NCBI GenBank assembly: GCA_012840485.1
Contig: DULG01000020.1
Location: forward strand, 1-45,889
Length of the DNA stretch: 45,889 bases
Source: Clostridia bacterium
GTDB taxonomy: Bacteria > Bacillota > Thermoanaerobacteria > Thermoanaerobacterales > Thermoanaerobacteraceae
Direction of reading: 5' to 3'
Positions within the stretch are counted from its first letter, which is position 1. Each line of letters opens with the position of its first letter. Under the pieces are notes generated by a model, which saw only the letters and a program-made list of their open reading frames with translations, searched no databases and was not told the DNA's origin. The position numbers were made by a program, and so were the translations under genes. Positions 16,561-24,401 of the stretch are shown one piece after another.

Positions 16561-17734
16561 GGCTTTCACCCCTTCTTTCTGCCATTCTTCTTTTTTTCTC
16601 CATTTCTCTTTGAGCTGCAATACTTGCCTCTGCTTCTGCTCTTAATCTTTCTCTTTCTAAAGCTCTCCATGCTGAGCGCCATACTGTATTTATAACTTTT
16701 GACGGGTCTTTCTGAAGTGCTGCTGCGCCCTTCAGCACAATCTGAGCTACTCTTTTCTGTATGTCTTCATATGCCTTTTCTGCTGCTTTTTCTAAAACTT
16801 CTTGATTGGATGTATAGTGGCTGGCCAGCTCTTTAGCAAGGTCCTTATATCTTTCAACAGATTGAGAGAATCCAGGCTGCTTTAAAAGCCAGTCAGCAAT
16901 TTCTTTTGCTTTTTCTTTTACTTCAGAAGGCATGTAAGCAAAAGCGATGCGCCCTTTTTGAGGCATAATCTTTGAAAGCTCTTTTAGTTTTTCCAAAAGC
17001 TCTTCTCTTGTCTGCTGGTCAAGGGTAGGGGGGAGACCGGGCTTTTCTCCATTTAGTGCTCTTATTTCTATTCTTGCTTTTTTGACTTCCTTCAGCACTT
17101 CTGAAATATCTCTTTTAGCTGTATCTCTTATTAAGTCCCTTACTGCTGATTTTTCTGCCGTAAGTGCTAGCCTTTCTTTTGCATATATTTCACGAATAAA
17201 TATTTTTCTTATGTCTTTTCTTTCGCCATGTGAGAGCACTCCTCTAGTGCGCTTGGGTTCTTTCTCCCATAGTATTACATGCACATGAGGATGACCTTTT
17301 GTCTGATGAAAAGCAGCTGCCCATCTTAGGTTTGATTCTGGAATACCCATTTTTGCTGCAGCTTCAGAAAGTGTCGCTCTTAATACTTTTTCCCATGACT
17401 CTCTTGTTGTGTAGCCCAATCTTACAGCATCATCTTCTTTCAAAGATAAAACCATTCTCCAGACAATGCCTTTGTGATTTTTAAGCTCCTTTTGAACTTC
17501 TCCCAAGTCAGGCATTTCCTCCTCAGCAGTGAAAAGTCCGTGGCTTCCAGGCCTTTCGTGCATGTACTTTGTGTGCCACTCAGGAGTGTCTGGCTCCAAT
17601 TCATCTTCTATGCTGAGCTCTCCTCTGTCTGCTCCCGGCCTTGTTGCAATGTACTGAACGTGGGCACTGTTCCTTGCTTGGTTTTTAGCTGTTGGAGGAT
17701 AAAAAGCTATCTTCATTACAAAAGGAGAGCTCAT
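16550..17734 (-). CDS. MOBL-type relaxase
   Basis: A 394-residue protein. The early segment AHVQYIATRPGA and the metal-binding histidine motif FHQTKGHPHVHVILWEK are those of relaxases of the MOBL/MobP3 group first described for pLS20. The C-terminal half is helical and basic, likely for DNA and partner contacts. It would nick the ICE at oriT and lead the strand into the recipient. ATG 17734 overlaps the TGA of the RHH gene, so the two are co-translated. The family assignment is from motif memory; MOBP is the other possibility. Confidence 0.85.
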   Translation of the reverse strand: MSSPFVMKIAFYPPTAKNQARNSAHVQYIATRPGADRGELSIEDELEPDTPEWHTKYMHERPGSHGLFTAEEEMPDLGEVQKELKNHKGIVWRMVLSLKEDDAVRLGYTTRESWEKVLRATLSEAAAKMGIPESNLRWAAAFHQTKGHPHVHVILWEKEPKRTRGVLSHGERKDIRKIFIREIYAKERLALTAEKSAVRDLIRDTAKRDISEVLKEVKKARIEIRALNGEKPGLPPTLDQQTREELLEKLKELSKIMPQKGRIAFAYMPSEVKEKAKEIADWLLKQPGFSQSVERYKDLAKELASHYTSNQEVLEKAAEKAYEDIQKRVAQIVLKGAAALQKDPSKVINTVWRSAWRALERERLRAEAEASIAAQREMEKKRRMAERRGESREI

Positions 17735-18099
17735 TCATTATCATCTCTTTCTTTGAGATAAGCGGCTGCTTTAACCCTTGCTTCATTGTAAATTTCAACA
17801 GCATTGTGTTTGCCTAAATCTGCTATAGTTTGCACATTCATGTACATTGCTGTGGCTGCTGCAACAGCTGCTTTAGCCATGAGCTTGGCCAGCCGGTCCT
17901 CTGTCGGTCTTAGTACATCCCGCATGGCTTTGCGGACTGCTTCGGTGACTTTATCAATCCCATCATTTGCAGCTTCATTAGTAATTGAATCTATAAGCAT
18001 TTTTCTTGCAACAGCCGAGATAGCCTCATCTCTTCTAGAAGCTAAATTAACTAAAGCATTATAAATATCTTCTGGCAGCCAGACATATATTTTTTTCAG
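17731..18099 (-). CDS. Ribbon-helix-helix relaxosome accessory protein, CTG start
   Basis: Read from ATG 18000 only 89 residues result. The frame is open upstream to CTG 18099, which has GGGAGGG seven bases before it. The added 33 residues (KKIYVWLPEDIYNALVNLAS, then RRDEAISAVARK) form the strand-helix-helix pattern of an RHH DNA-binding domain, so the 122-residue form is very likely the true one. The rest is an alanine-rich helix. Its place directly before the relaxase suggests it binds oriT and loads the relaxase, as MobC- and TraM-like proteins do. Confidence 0.75.
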   Translation of the reverse strand: MKKIYVWLPEDIYNALVNLASRRDEAISAVARKMLIDSITNEAANDGIDKVTEAVRKAMRDVLRPTEDRLAKLMAKAAVAAATAMYMNVQTIADLGKHNAVEIYNEARVKAAAYLKERDDNE

Positions 18100-18123
18100 A
18101 ATTATCCCTCCCTTAAAATTTTG

Positions 18124-18158
18124 TAAAAAAAATGAAACGGGATTGTTACCCGTTTCAT
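18124..18158 (-). terminator. Strong hairpin terminator between cargo and transfer operon
   Basis: ATGAAACGGG (18132-18141) and CCCGTTTCAT (18149-18158) form a perfect 10-bp stem with a 7-base loop. On the minus strand it is followed by TTTTTTTT, so it ends the radical-SAM transcript. Its position just upstream of the relaxosome genes also allows a role at oriT. Confidence 0.8.
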
Positions 18159-18180
18159 AGAAAACCTTAATAACTGAGTT

Positions 18181-19029
18181 TTATTTTATAGCTACTTTTT
18201 TATTAGTGTAAAATAATTTTTGTGTGTCTTTTTTATAACCTTCAAGTATATAAGGAACATCTTCTGTAATAGTACCCTCTTTTATATGATACTCTATATT
18301 GTGTTGTTCACAGAATTTTATTACTACATCACTGCAGTAATTATAAAACTCTTTATACCACAAATATTCACTGACCTTTTTATTGTAGTTAAGTCTGCCA
18401 AACACGATTTTATCAACAAACGATATTTCATTTAAAATATCTCTTAAGTCTTGATTAACGATATTTGGAGTTGGATAAGGCTCAATACTTACCCATGTTT
18501 TAAGTCCTGCATTGTGAAGTTTTTTTAGGCTTTCTATTCTATCTCTATAATTTGAGGAATATGGTTCATAAATCCTTTTAAAATTTTCATCCAGCGAAAC
18601 AAGGGTAATTCCATATTCATTATTAGTATCATAATTTGTTTTGTCTAGTAACTCGTCAGGATATAAACCCTTAGTCAATGTGGTCACCTTTATCCCATTT
18701 TTATTTAACTTCTTTATTATCTCTAAAGATAATTTAACAACTTCTGGATACCCCATCATAAACGGATCTGTCATAAAACTTAGGTGTACAAAGTGAATTT
18801 TATCTTTTAATTTTGGTAGCTCTTTATCCAAAAGTTCTAAAGCATTAGAAACTATCTTAGGTTTAATCCATTCTTCATAAGACTTTACTCTTCCAAATCG
18901 TTTGGATAACATAAATGCATAGCAAGGAAAATTACAGCCATGTGAACATCCAATAACATGATTTATTGTATAATCACCATATTCGACCCCAGATTTATAG
19001 AGTAAACTTTTCCTAATAATTTTATCCAT
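18181..19029 (-). CDS. SPL-like radical-SAM-type protein, TcmP partner
   Basis: A 282-residue protein from ATG 19029 (AAGGAGTG at eight bases); a longer reading from 19086 would overlap the upstream gene. Residues 25-36 contain GCSHGCNFPCYAF: three cysteines spaced CX3CX3C, one residue wider than the canonical radical-SAM CX3CX2C. Then VHLSFMTDPFMMGYPE and VTTLTKGLYPDELLD follow, as in proteins related to spore photoproduct lyase. The gene upstream encodes TcmP, the protein family named for occurring beside such three-Cys proteins. Substrate is unknown. A terminator follows. The pair is more AT-rich than the transfer genes, as expected of cargo. Confidence 0.8.
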   Translation of the reverse strand: MDKIIRKSLLYKSGVEYGDYTINHVIGCSHGCNFPCYAFMLSKRFGRVKSYEEWIKPKIVSNALELLDKELPKLKDKIHFVHLSFMTDPFMMGYPEVVKLSLEIIKKLNKNGIKVTTLTKGLYPDELLDKTNYDTNNEYGITLVSLDENFKRIYEPYSSNYRDRIESLKKLHNAGLKTWVSIEPYPTPNIVNQDLRDILNEISFVDKIVFGRLNYNKKVSEYLWYKEFYNYCSDVVIKFCEQHNIEYHIKEGTITEDVPYILEGYKKDTQKLFYTNKKVAIK

Positions 19030-19036
19030 TTTGTTT

Positions 19037-20143
19037 TCACTCCTTAAAAACAATAATATCATTCTCTTTAATACCTTTCCTTTCATGACCTTGTGAAGTA
19101 TATTGTGGTCTACGAATTATTTGAATTTTACCATCCTCTTCTAATTTCGATAATGCTTTTCTTACAAAGGTCTCGGCATATCCATTTTTTATACATTCAA
19201 TAACTAGGGTTAAAAAACTTACTTCCCTATTTTTATATTTTCTAAATAAAAAACTACTTATTTCATCTATTTTAAATTCTTCCATGTCTAAGAGCGACCG
19301 CTGATTTTGCTTAGGCCCTCTATACTCTAAATTTCCATTGTTATACTTTGCAAAAGAAGAACTCATTATTCTAAGTCCTAATTGATGATTAGTTCCATGA
19401 ATTAAATAGTAATATGTCCTATCTTTATCAGGAAAACTTATTCTATATTCTTTGACATGTGAAAATATTTCTTCTAGTTTTTTAACAAATAAACCTACAG
19501 CAGCTTTTTCACGTTCACGCCCTTTTAAATTTTTTATTTTTTCCCACTCATCTGTTCCGTATAGATTATTTATTGTTTGTCTTACTTTTTCTATAGAAAT
19601 TCCTCTATTCAATGCATTAAACATAAAGTTTACTATTATTTCTGACCTTCTATCATTGCATGTTGCTTTAAAAAACTTATAATCTAAAGAATATCCAAAA
19701 GGATCTATTAGGTAAAAAGTGGGAGTACGTGGATAACTCTGTAAAACTTTTTCTGTACCTTCTTTATAGTTATCATTAATTAATTCTATCGGTATTTTTA
19801 TATCTTTGAATTTGATGAATTCAATTATTTTTTGAAGGTTTTCCAAATTTTCTTTATCTGTATCTATAACAAAAATTCTAATCTTACGATTTAATTTTTC
19901 TATATTTTCTTTTGCCATAATCGCTGCTAAAATAGGAGAGCCAAAATAAATATCCTGATTTTCGTCAATATATGCTCCACACCCCCCAAAGCAATCAATA
20001 TAATTGATATTATGATGTTTTCCAACTATCTTCACATATTTATCAAAATAGTCAGCAAAAACTCTATGTTTAACTTTGGTATGGTCTTTAATTTCCCAAA
20101 AATAGAATGGATATCCTTTGATATATACTTTTTTATTTGCCAT
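19037..20143 (-). CDS. tcmP: Three-Cys-motif partner protein TcmP
   Basis: A 368-residue protein from ATG 20143 (GAGGAG at good spacing); an earlier ATG at 20158 has a poorer site. The front domain has a methyltransferase-like layout: INYIDCFGGCGAYIDE, IFVIDTDKENLENLQ and FYLIDPFGYSLDYKFF. These are the marks of the TcmP family. The C-terminal 80 residues resemble a winged helix (VIECIKNGYAETFVRKALSK). TcmP and its three-Cys partner are found in mobile elements and are suspected of roles in phage or plasmid conflict; no reaction is established that I can cite. Confidence 0.82.
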   Translation of the reverse strand: MANKKVYIKGYPFYFWEIKDHTKVKHRVFADYFDKYVKIVGKHHNINYIDCFGGCGAYIDENQDIYFGSPILAAIMAKENIEKLNRKIRIFVIDTDKENLENLQKIIEFIKFKDIKIPIELINDNYKEGTEKVLQSYPRTPTFYLIDPFGYSLDYKFFKATCNDRRSEIIVNFMFNALNRGISIEKVRQTINNLYGTDEWEKIKNLKGREREKAAVGLFVKKLEEIFSHVKEYRISFPDKDRTYYYLIHGTNHQLGLRIMSSSFAKYNNGNLEYRGPKQNQRSLLDMEEFKIDEISSFLFRKYKNREVSFLTLVIECIKNGYAETFVRKALSKLEEDGKIQIIRRPQYTSQGHERKGIKENDIIVFKE

Positions 20144-20176
20144 AAGCCTACTCCTCATCCACTTTTAGTTACATAT

Positions 20177-20251
20177 TTAAATTCGACATTTTCTCTTAAT
20201 TTCCTCCTTTCTTTTGAAACTTTTAGATGAAAATATTTCTTTGTCTAACAT
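20177..20251 (-). CDS. Possible 24-residue leader ORF upstream of tcmP
   Basis: ATG 20251 lies four bases after AGGAG and opens a 24-codon frame (MLDKEIFSSKSFKRKEEIKR and four more residues). It ends 34 bp before the tcmP start. It may be a leader peptide, a gene remnant or chance; a second AGGAGG inside it precedes an even shorter frame. The stretch around it (20144-20375) is otherwise empty, with an AT-rich presumed promoter and two copies of GAGGTACTT on the minus strand 89 bp apart. Confidence 0.25.
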   Translation of the reverse strand: MLDKEIFSSKSFKRKEEIKRKCRI

Positions 20252-20375
20252 TTGTCTCCTAACAAGTACCTCAAAAAGATATAGAATTTAAAATATTTTG
20301 TATATGTTTAAGGTGTTTAATACATCCTCAATTTTTAAAAAGCTCCTTGAAAAGTACCTCTTATAAATTTAGTTC

Positions 20376-20413
20376 CGTCGGGCACTGCCCGACGTGTGTG
20401 CAGCGCAAAGCGC
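20376..20413. other. GC-rich palindromes in intergenic region
   Basis: CGTCGGGCA at 20376-20384 and TGCCCGACG at 20386-20394 form a perfect dyad around one central base. A second small hairpin GCGC-AAA-GCGC follows at once (20403-20413). They lie in a 300-bp gene-free region and stand out from the AT-rich surroundings. They might be part of oriT, an operator or a small RNA end. There is no T tract beside them, so a simple terminator is less likely. Confidence 0.45.
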
Positions 20414-20475
20414 ACCTTCTCTTATCCTGCATTATAAAAACAAAGCATAAAAGCTCAGCAGGTTTTGAAAGATAG

Positions 20476-20508
20476 AAAACCACCCTTGCACATTGCAAAG
20501 GTGGTTTT
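20476..20508 (-). terminator. Hairpin terminator after the 20507-21205 gene
   Basis: AAAACCACC (20476-20484) pairs with GGTGGTTTT (20500-20508), and TTGCA with TGCAA inside. It overlaps the stop codon of the gene it ends. On the minus strand the stem is followed by CTATCTTT. Confidence 0.6.
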
Positions 20509-21205
20509 AGGTAGCATCTTTCTCAATATGATGCTTTATTTTTGAGATTTCATATATAATTCCTATGCGAAAGTCTAGTAAATCATCTTCTAACTTCTGG
20601 TTATTGTGTCTGTTGTACCAGTATAACCCATCCGTATATACCTGTTCAAAAAGCTTGGTCACATCATATTCAGCAGCTTCAATATATCCTTTTTTAAAAC
20701 CAATACCTGCACCTATGGAGTGGTTTCCGTTGTATACAAAACAGATGTTTACAGGAGAAAAATAAAAGGCTTTATGATTTGTCCTTTGAAACACAAACTC
20801 ATTTTTACCTATGTTTTTGATGCTTTCCCTCATTTTTTCTCTATGCCAAGGAAAAACCAAAACACATTCTTTTGCTAAATCAACTTTTTTTGGTTTGAAA
20901 TCAGCTTCATATATTGAAAATTTAATCCCTTCTTTATTGTAGTAGTAGTAAGGGAAAGGAAGTGGCAGTCTTAATCCTTTGTCAAACCATTTTTCTTTAT
21001 AAAAAATATTTGTTAATACATCATACTTTAAATCCTCTCTAATAACGCTAAGCATATAATCTAATATTAAAATCTGGTCTTCTTTTGTTTTTTCTTCTTC
21101 ACAAACTTGTTGAGCAAATTCAAGAGCATACTTAAACTCATAAGCCGGATCTAATCTCTCTAAAAAACTTCTTTTTCTCTTTCTAAAAAAATTTTTAAGT
21201 AGAAT
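20507..21205 (-). CDS. DUF6710-like protein, probable ATT start
   Basis: From ATG 21055 the product is 182 residues, but the frame stays open 50 codons further to ATT 21205, which has GAGGTG seven bases upstream. The added part (FFRKRKRSFLERLDPAYEF, ALEFAQQVCEEEKTKEDQIL) reads like real protein and continues smoothly, so the 232-residue form is preferred. I recall similar proteins as DUF6710; function is unknown. Later features are FPYYYYNKEGIKFSIYEAD and ECVLVFPWHREKMRESI. The proposed start overlaps the upstream gene by 11 bp, which suggests translational coupling. Confidence 0.6.
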   Translation of the reverse strand: MLLKNFFRKRKRSFLERLDPAYEFKYALEFAQQVCEEEKTKEDQILILDYMLSVIREDLKYDVLTNIFYKEKWFDKGLRLPLPFPYYYYNKEGIKFSIYEADFKPKKVDLAKECVLVFPWHREKMRESIKNIGKNEFVFQRTNHKAFYFSPVNICFVYNGNHSIGAGIGFKKGYIEAAEYDVTKLFEQVYTDGLYWYNRHNNQKLEDDLLDFRIGIIYEISKIKHHIEKDAT

Positions 21206-21527
21206 CTTGTATCACCTCGTCTTCTAACAATTTAAGGACGTTATAATAAATTCTTCCCTGCAGAAAAGGTTCGTAATGCATTAGTGAAATTAGCTCATTA
21301 CATGCTCTCATATATTTTCTTTCGTCAAGAGCCTTTTTTATTTTAACAAGGTGAAAAATATATGACATATGAAGTATATCTCTTCTTTCATATTTCTTAG
21401 AAGGTTTTAATTTCTTAAATTCTGCGTAAAACTCCTGCAAAGCCTTTCGTGCCTCTAAATTTTTCTCTTCTCCCTCATCATTCCACCAGCTGTCATAAGG
21501 TTTCAAAATAGAATAAAGCTTCTTCAT
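21195..21527 (-). CDS. Hypothetical helical protein
   Basis: A 110-residue, mostly helical, basic protein (FYAEFKKLKPSKKYERRDIL, MRACNELISLMHYEPFLQG) without membrane segments. It follows the small RHH-like gene and overlaps the downstream DUF6710-like gene, so the three appear to form one operon after the repeat region at 21.9-22.1 kb. I do not recognise the family. Confidence 0.6.
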   Translation of the reverse strand: MKKLYSILKPYDSWWNDEGEEKNLEARKALQEFYAEFKKLKPSKKYERRDILHMSYIFHLVKIKKALDERKYMRACNELISLMHYEPFLQGRIYYNVLKLLEDEVIQDST

Positions 21528-21550
21528 TTTTACACCTCCAGTAAGTCTAC

Positions 21551-21838
21551 CTAAAGGGACAAAATATCTTCTAGGCTTTCAAGGAGAACTTTTTCATCAT
21601 TAGGGGTTTCACTCTCAGCAACCGGTTCAGGTTCTGGGGACTGTGGTGGCTTTTGTACTTGTATCCCTGTCTGTTCCAATTTCTCTAATATGGCTTCAAT
21701 TTTTTCTATTTTAACTCCAAAGTCTCTGTAAAAGCGCAGGGCATTTTTTATGTATTGACTTTTGTCTCCTTTTAATGATTCAAGAAGATCCTCAATATCC
21801 TTATCTTCTTTATTTGTGCGGAAGCTGTAGACTTTCAA
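21551..21838 (-). CDS. Small ParR-like/RHH-like protein
   Basis: A 95-residue protein. Its front, VYSFRTNKEDKDIEDLLESL then KSQYIKNALRFYRDF, has the strand-helix-helix spacing of a ribbon-helix-helix domain, followed by a coiled stretch and an acidic, proline-rich tail (QKPPQSPEPEPVAESETP). ParR proteins that pair with ParM-like actins look like this: a DNA-binding front and a flexible acidic tail. It lies next to the 81-bp repeats and downstream of a ParM-like gene, which supports a partition role. Confidence 0.55.
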   Translation of the reverse strand: MKVYSFRTNKEDKDIEDLLESLKGDKSQYIKNALRFYRDFGVKIEKIEAILEKLEQTGIQVQKPPQSPEPEPVAESETPNDEKVLLESLEDILSL

Positions 21839-21912
21839 TTTGCTTCACTCCCATTTATGTTTATACCTTCAAAAACAGAAGTAATAAGCATTGGTAGGCA
21901 TTAAAATTAGAT

Positions 21913-22120
21913 TTTGTATTACAACCTTAAATTTTTAGCTATGAAAAATGTAATACAAAATTCAAAATAAGTCTTTATAAAAGCAGTTGTTTTAAGGGTT
22001 TAGTGGTGTAAACACATATTTAATCAAGAATGTAATACAAAAATAAAAATAAGCCTTCGTTCTGTTTAAAATATAAGGCTTAAAAGGTGTAAACATTGTT
22101 TTATTATACATGTAATACAT
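21913..22120. repeat. 81-bp spaced direct repeats, candidate centromere
   Basis: ATGTAATACA occurs at 21948, 22030 and 22110, with one inverted copy near 21915. GGTGTAAACA occurs at 22005 and 22086, and AAATAAG.CTT follows the first two copies. The unit therefore repeats every 80-82 bp, about two and a half times, in a 300-bp gene-free region upstream of the ParR-like gene. This is the layout of a partition site (parC-like) that doubles as an operator. Confidence 0.6.
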
Positions 22121-22138
22121 TTTTAAAAAATAAAGAGC

Positions 22139-22408
22139 TTAAATGTCTATATCTTCTAAATTATCATCTGTAAACATATCATTTTTAGTTTTGTTATCAT
22201 AAATAGATTTAACTTCTTCAACTACAGTTTCTTTCGGAAGTTTGTTTTTAAGAATCTCTACAGAAATTTCTTTTTCTGGTTCAAATAAAGCAACATAGCT
22301 TTCATCTTTATGTTCTATAAGCATGTGGCCAGTAAGCTTTAACTCATCCCACATTTTATAGACTTTTTCTTTCATGCCTTTCTTTTTAGGAAGAGTTATT
22401 TTTATCAT
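22139..22408 (-). CDS. Small hypothetical protein
   Basis: An 89-residue protein beginning MIKITLPKKKGMKEKVYKMW and ending in an acidic tail (MFTDDNLEDIDI). GGAGGAAC precedes ATG. It lies two bases after the 60-residue gene, in the ParM-like operon. No family recognised; the acidic tail could be a protein-binding segment. Confidence 0.5.
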   Translation of the reverse strand: MIKITLPKKKGMKEKVYKMWDELKLTGHMLIEHKDESYVALFEPEKEISVEILKNKLPKETVVEEVKSIYDNKTKNDMFTDDNLEDIDI

Positions 22409-22410
22409 CG

Positions 22411-22593
22411 TTATGTTCCTCCTCTAGGTTCATCTATAATTTTTATTACTTCTTCATCTTTTCTCTCACACACTCGTATAATGTAATTTAGTTCTCTTTT
22501 TGTGAGATACTTTTTTTCTCCTGCATAGTAATTAACCATCTGCTTCATTAATTCCCATGCGCCCTTGTAATCCAGATCCCTTTCTTTTGTCAT
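22411..22593 (-). CDS. Small hypothetical protein
   Basis: A 60-residue helical, charged protein (YKGAWELMKQMVNYYAGEKK, YIIRVCERKDEEVIKIID). It overlaps the end of the ParM-like gene by 4 bp and is translated with it. No family recognised. Confidence 0.5.
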   Translation of the reverse strand: MTKERDLDYKGAWELMKQMVNYYAGEKKYLTKRELNYIIRVCERKDEEVIKIIDEPRGGT

Positions 22594-23627
22594 TCCCTAT
22601 CCCTCTCTTTTTTCTCTTCCAGCTCTGCTACTTTTAGAAATCCTTTTGCGTTGGCAAATTGAGAATTCTTAACCAGCACTGTGTTTTCGTATAGGTTCTT
22701 CAAGCTGTCAAATAGGCTTACTGCTCCACCTCCCACTAAGAAAATTGTGTTGAAGAAGTCCAATTTACTTCCCCATACTGCCTTTATTCTGTCCTGTATT
22801 ACACGTGATATCTCAAGCTTTACCTCATTCAGCTCTTTTTCAAAGTTTAAAATTTTCCCTCTGTAGAACATGCTTCCTTCATTCACAAGCTGTATGAGCT
22901 CGGGTATATCAAGCTTAGATCCGGTCTTTTGAGTAAACAGTTTATCAGCAGCATTGCTTAACTGAGACATGCCTATGTCTAAAGTACCCGAAAGGTCTTC
23001 CCTCAGTGACAGCTTCCCATCAACAACAAAAACTATATAGTCTGTCGTTCTATAGCCTATGTCAATAAGCCCTATGTAGCTTCCCTTTATTAGGTACTTC
23101 TGCAGGTCATCCATTATAGCATAGTATACTGCTCCTGCAGCCTGAGGGAAAACTGTTACTCTGTCAAACTTCACTATTTTTAAGATATTGTAGCCTTTAA
23201 ACTCTACAATTGCTTTAAAGTTTTTAAGCATTTCTTTAAGCTCGTCTTTTTGATGAATATACTGCTCCAAAGGAAGGCCTGAGACAATGTGTACAGGTTC
23301 GTCATTTGATGGAAATAAAAGTGCTGAAGCACTTGCAAGCACTGCTTTTGTGTTGGGATGATTTATTTTATTCTCATCAAAAGCATAACTTACATTTCGT
23401 CCTTCTCTTCTTGCTAAGTCGCCAATAAAATATTCTTCCTGCTCTTCTTTCCCGTTTCTTAAAACTACGTGCATGTTTTCAATGAGGTTATTTAGATTCT
23501 GACCGAACAGCCCTATTAGATTTCTCTGATACGCATTCCCAACAAGGGAAGGGAAAAGGACGGTTTTGCCTGCTTCATTTACCCCTTTCACATATCCATA
23601 TCCCAAATCAAGCCCTATTTTAAACAC
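22590..23627 (-). CDS. ParM/Alp-like actin for DNA segregation
   Basis: A 345-residue protein from GTG 23627, preceded by AAAGGAGGCGG; an earlier TTG at 23699 would overlap the PIN gene. Actin-fold motifs: KIGLDLGYGYVKGVN (phosphate 1), IGLIDIGYRTTDYIVF (phosphate 2) and TIFLVGGGAVSLFDSL (adenosine). This is the pattern of ParM, StbA and archaeal Ta0583-like proteins. Such filaments push plasmid copies apart. In an ICE it implies that the circular form replicates and needs segregation. Its partners are probably the ParR-like protein (21551) and the repeats at 21.9-22.1 kb. Confidence 0.85.
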   Translation of the reverse strand: MFKIGLDLGYGYVKGVNEAGKTVLFPSLVGNAYQRNLIGLFGQNLNNLIENMHVVLRNGKEEQEEYFIGDLARREGRNVSYAFDENKINHPNTKAVLASASALLFPSNDEPVHIVSGLPLEQYIHQKDELKEMLKNFKAIVEFKGYNILKIVKFDRVTVFPQAAGAVYYAIMDDLQKYLIKGSYIGLIDIGYRTTDYIVFVVDGKLSLREDLSGTLDIGMSQLSNAADKLFTQKTGSKLDIPELIQLVNEGSMFYRGKILNFEKELNEVKLEISRVIQDRIKAVWGSKLDFFNTIFLVGGGAVSLFDSLKNLYENTVLVKNSQFANAKGFLKVAELEEKKERDRE

Positions 23628-23683
23628 TTGAACTCCGCCTCCTTTAAATTTTTTTGCAAAAATAAAAAACGCTTTAATCGGCG

Positions 23684-24151
23684 CTATTTTTCTCCGCAAA
23701 TCTCTAAAACTTCACTGTATAATTTTCTGTCAATATAAAAGTTTTTTTCCAGCATTTTATCCAACAATGGCTTTACTTCTTTTAAAATCTTTTTTTCTTT
23801 CGCTTTTATCAGAACTCCTAATGTGCCTGTTACAGTTAATCCTAAATTTTTTGCGTGTTTTCTCGCAAGGTAATCATCTATTATGCATAGATCAGCATTA
23901 ATTTCCTTTGCTAAAATCATTACCTCTATTTCACCCTTGTGAAGACTTACAGGGAAAAATTGTTTAGCTTCTTTGTTTCTGATATTTACTACCTTTATAA
24001 AATCATAATTCTTAAAATCTCCAGCAAAGTTTACTTCTTCAAAAACACCAGAAGGCACATATATTATTCCATACAATTGCTCTAAAATGTTAATTTTGTT
24101 GATATTTGAAAGAATTATTAAAGGTGTCAAATTAGCAACAACTTTATGCAT
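23684..24151 (-). CDS. PIN-like toxin, DUF3368 family
   Basis: A 155-residue protein. VVANLTPLIILSNINKINIL at the front, then VSLHKGEIEVMILAKEINAD, CIIDDYLARKHAKNLG and VTGTLGVLIKAKEKKIL are the conserved blocks of DUF3368, a PIN-domain group of presumed RNases. The first acidic residue is Asn, which is common in this group. It overlaps its UPF0175 partner by 8 bp. The pair is a type II toxin-antitoxin module that could stabilise the element. Confidence 0.85.
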   Translation of the reverse strand: MHKVVANLTPLIILSNINKINILEQLYGIIYVPSGVFEEVNFAGDFKNYDFIKVVNIRNKEAKQFFPVSLHKGEIEVMILAKEINADLCIIDDYLARKHAKNLGLTVTGTLGVLIKAKEKKILKEVKPLLDKMLEKNFYIDRKLYSEVLEICGEK

Positions 24152-24401
24152 TTTTTATATCCTCCAGAAGCTCTTCCTTATTATCGAAAGAAAAGATACT
24201 TGCATCAAAGTTTGAAAGATATTTTATAAACTCTTCTTCGCTCATTTCAGCAAGGACAGCACATTGCCCTAAAGAAAGCTTTTTTTCTTTGTAGTACCTA
24301 ACTGCTGCTGTCCTTTTTAGTTCGGCTATAAATTCATCTTCGCTTTTTCTAAGGCTTAGAAGTATTTCTTCTGGGATTTCTATTTTCCCTGTTATCTTCA
24401 T
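24144..24401 (-). CDS. UPF0175-family antitoxin
   Basis: An 85-residue protein with KIEIPEEILLSLRKSEDEF at the front and LSLGQCAVLAEMSEEEFIKY, the helix-turn-helix-like core of UPF0175. These proteins are antitoxins of DUF3368 PIN toxins, and the toxin gene follows directly with an 8-bp overlap. Its start overlaps the HD-GYP gene by 4 bp. Confidence 0.85.
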   Translation of the reverse strand: MKITGKIEIPEEILLSLRKSEDEFIAELKRTAAVRYYKEKKLSLGQCAVLAEMSEEEFIKYLSNFDASIFSFDNKEELLEDIKNA

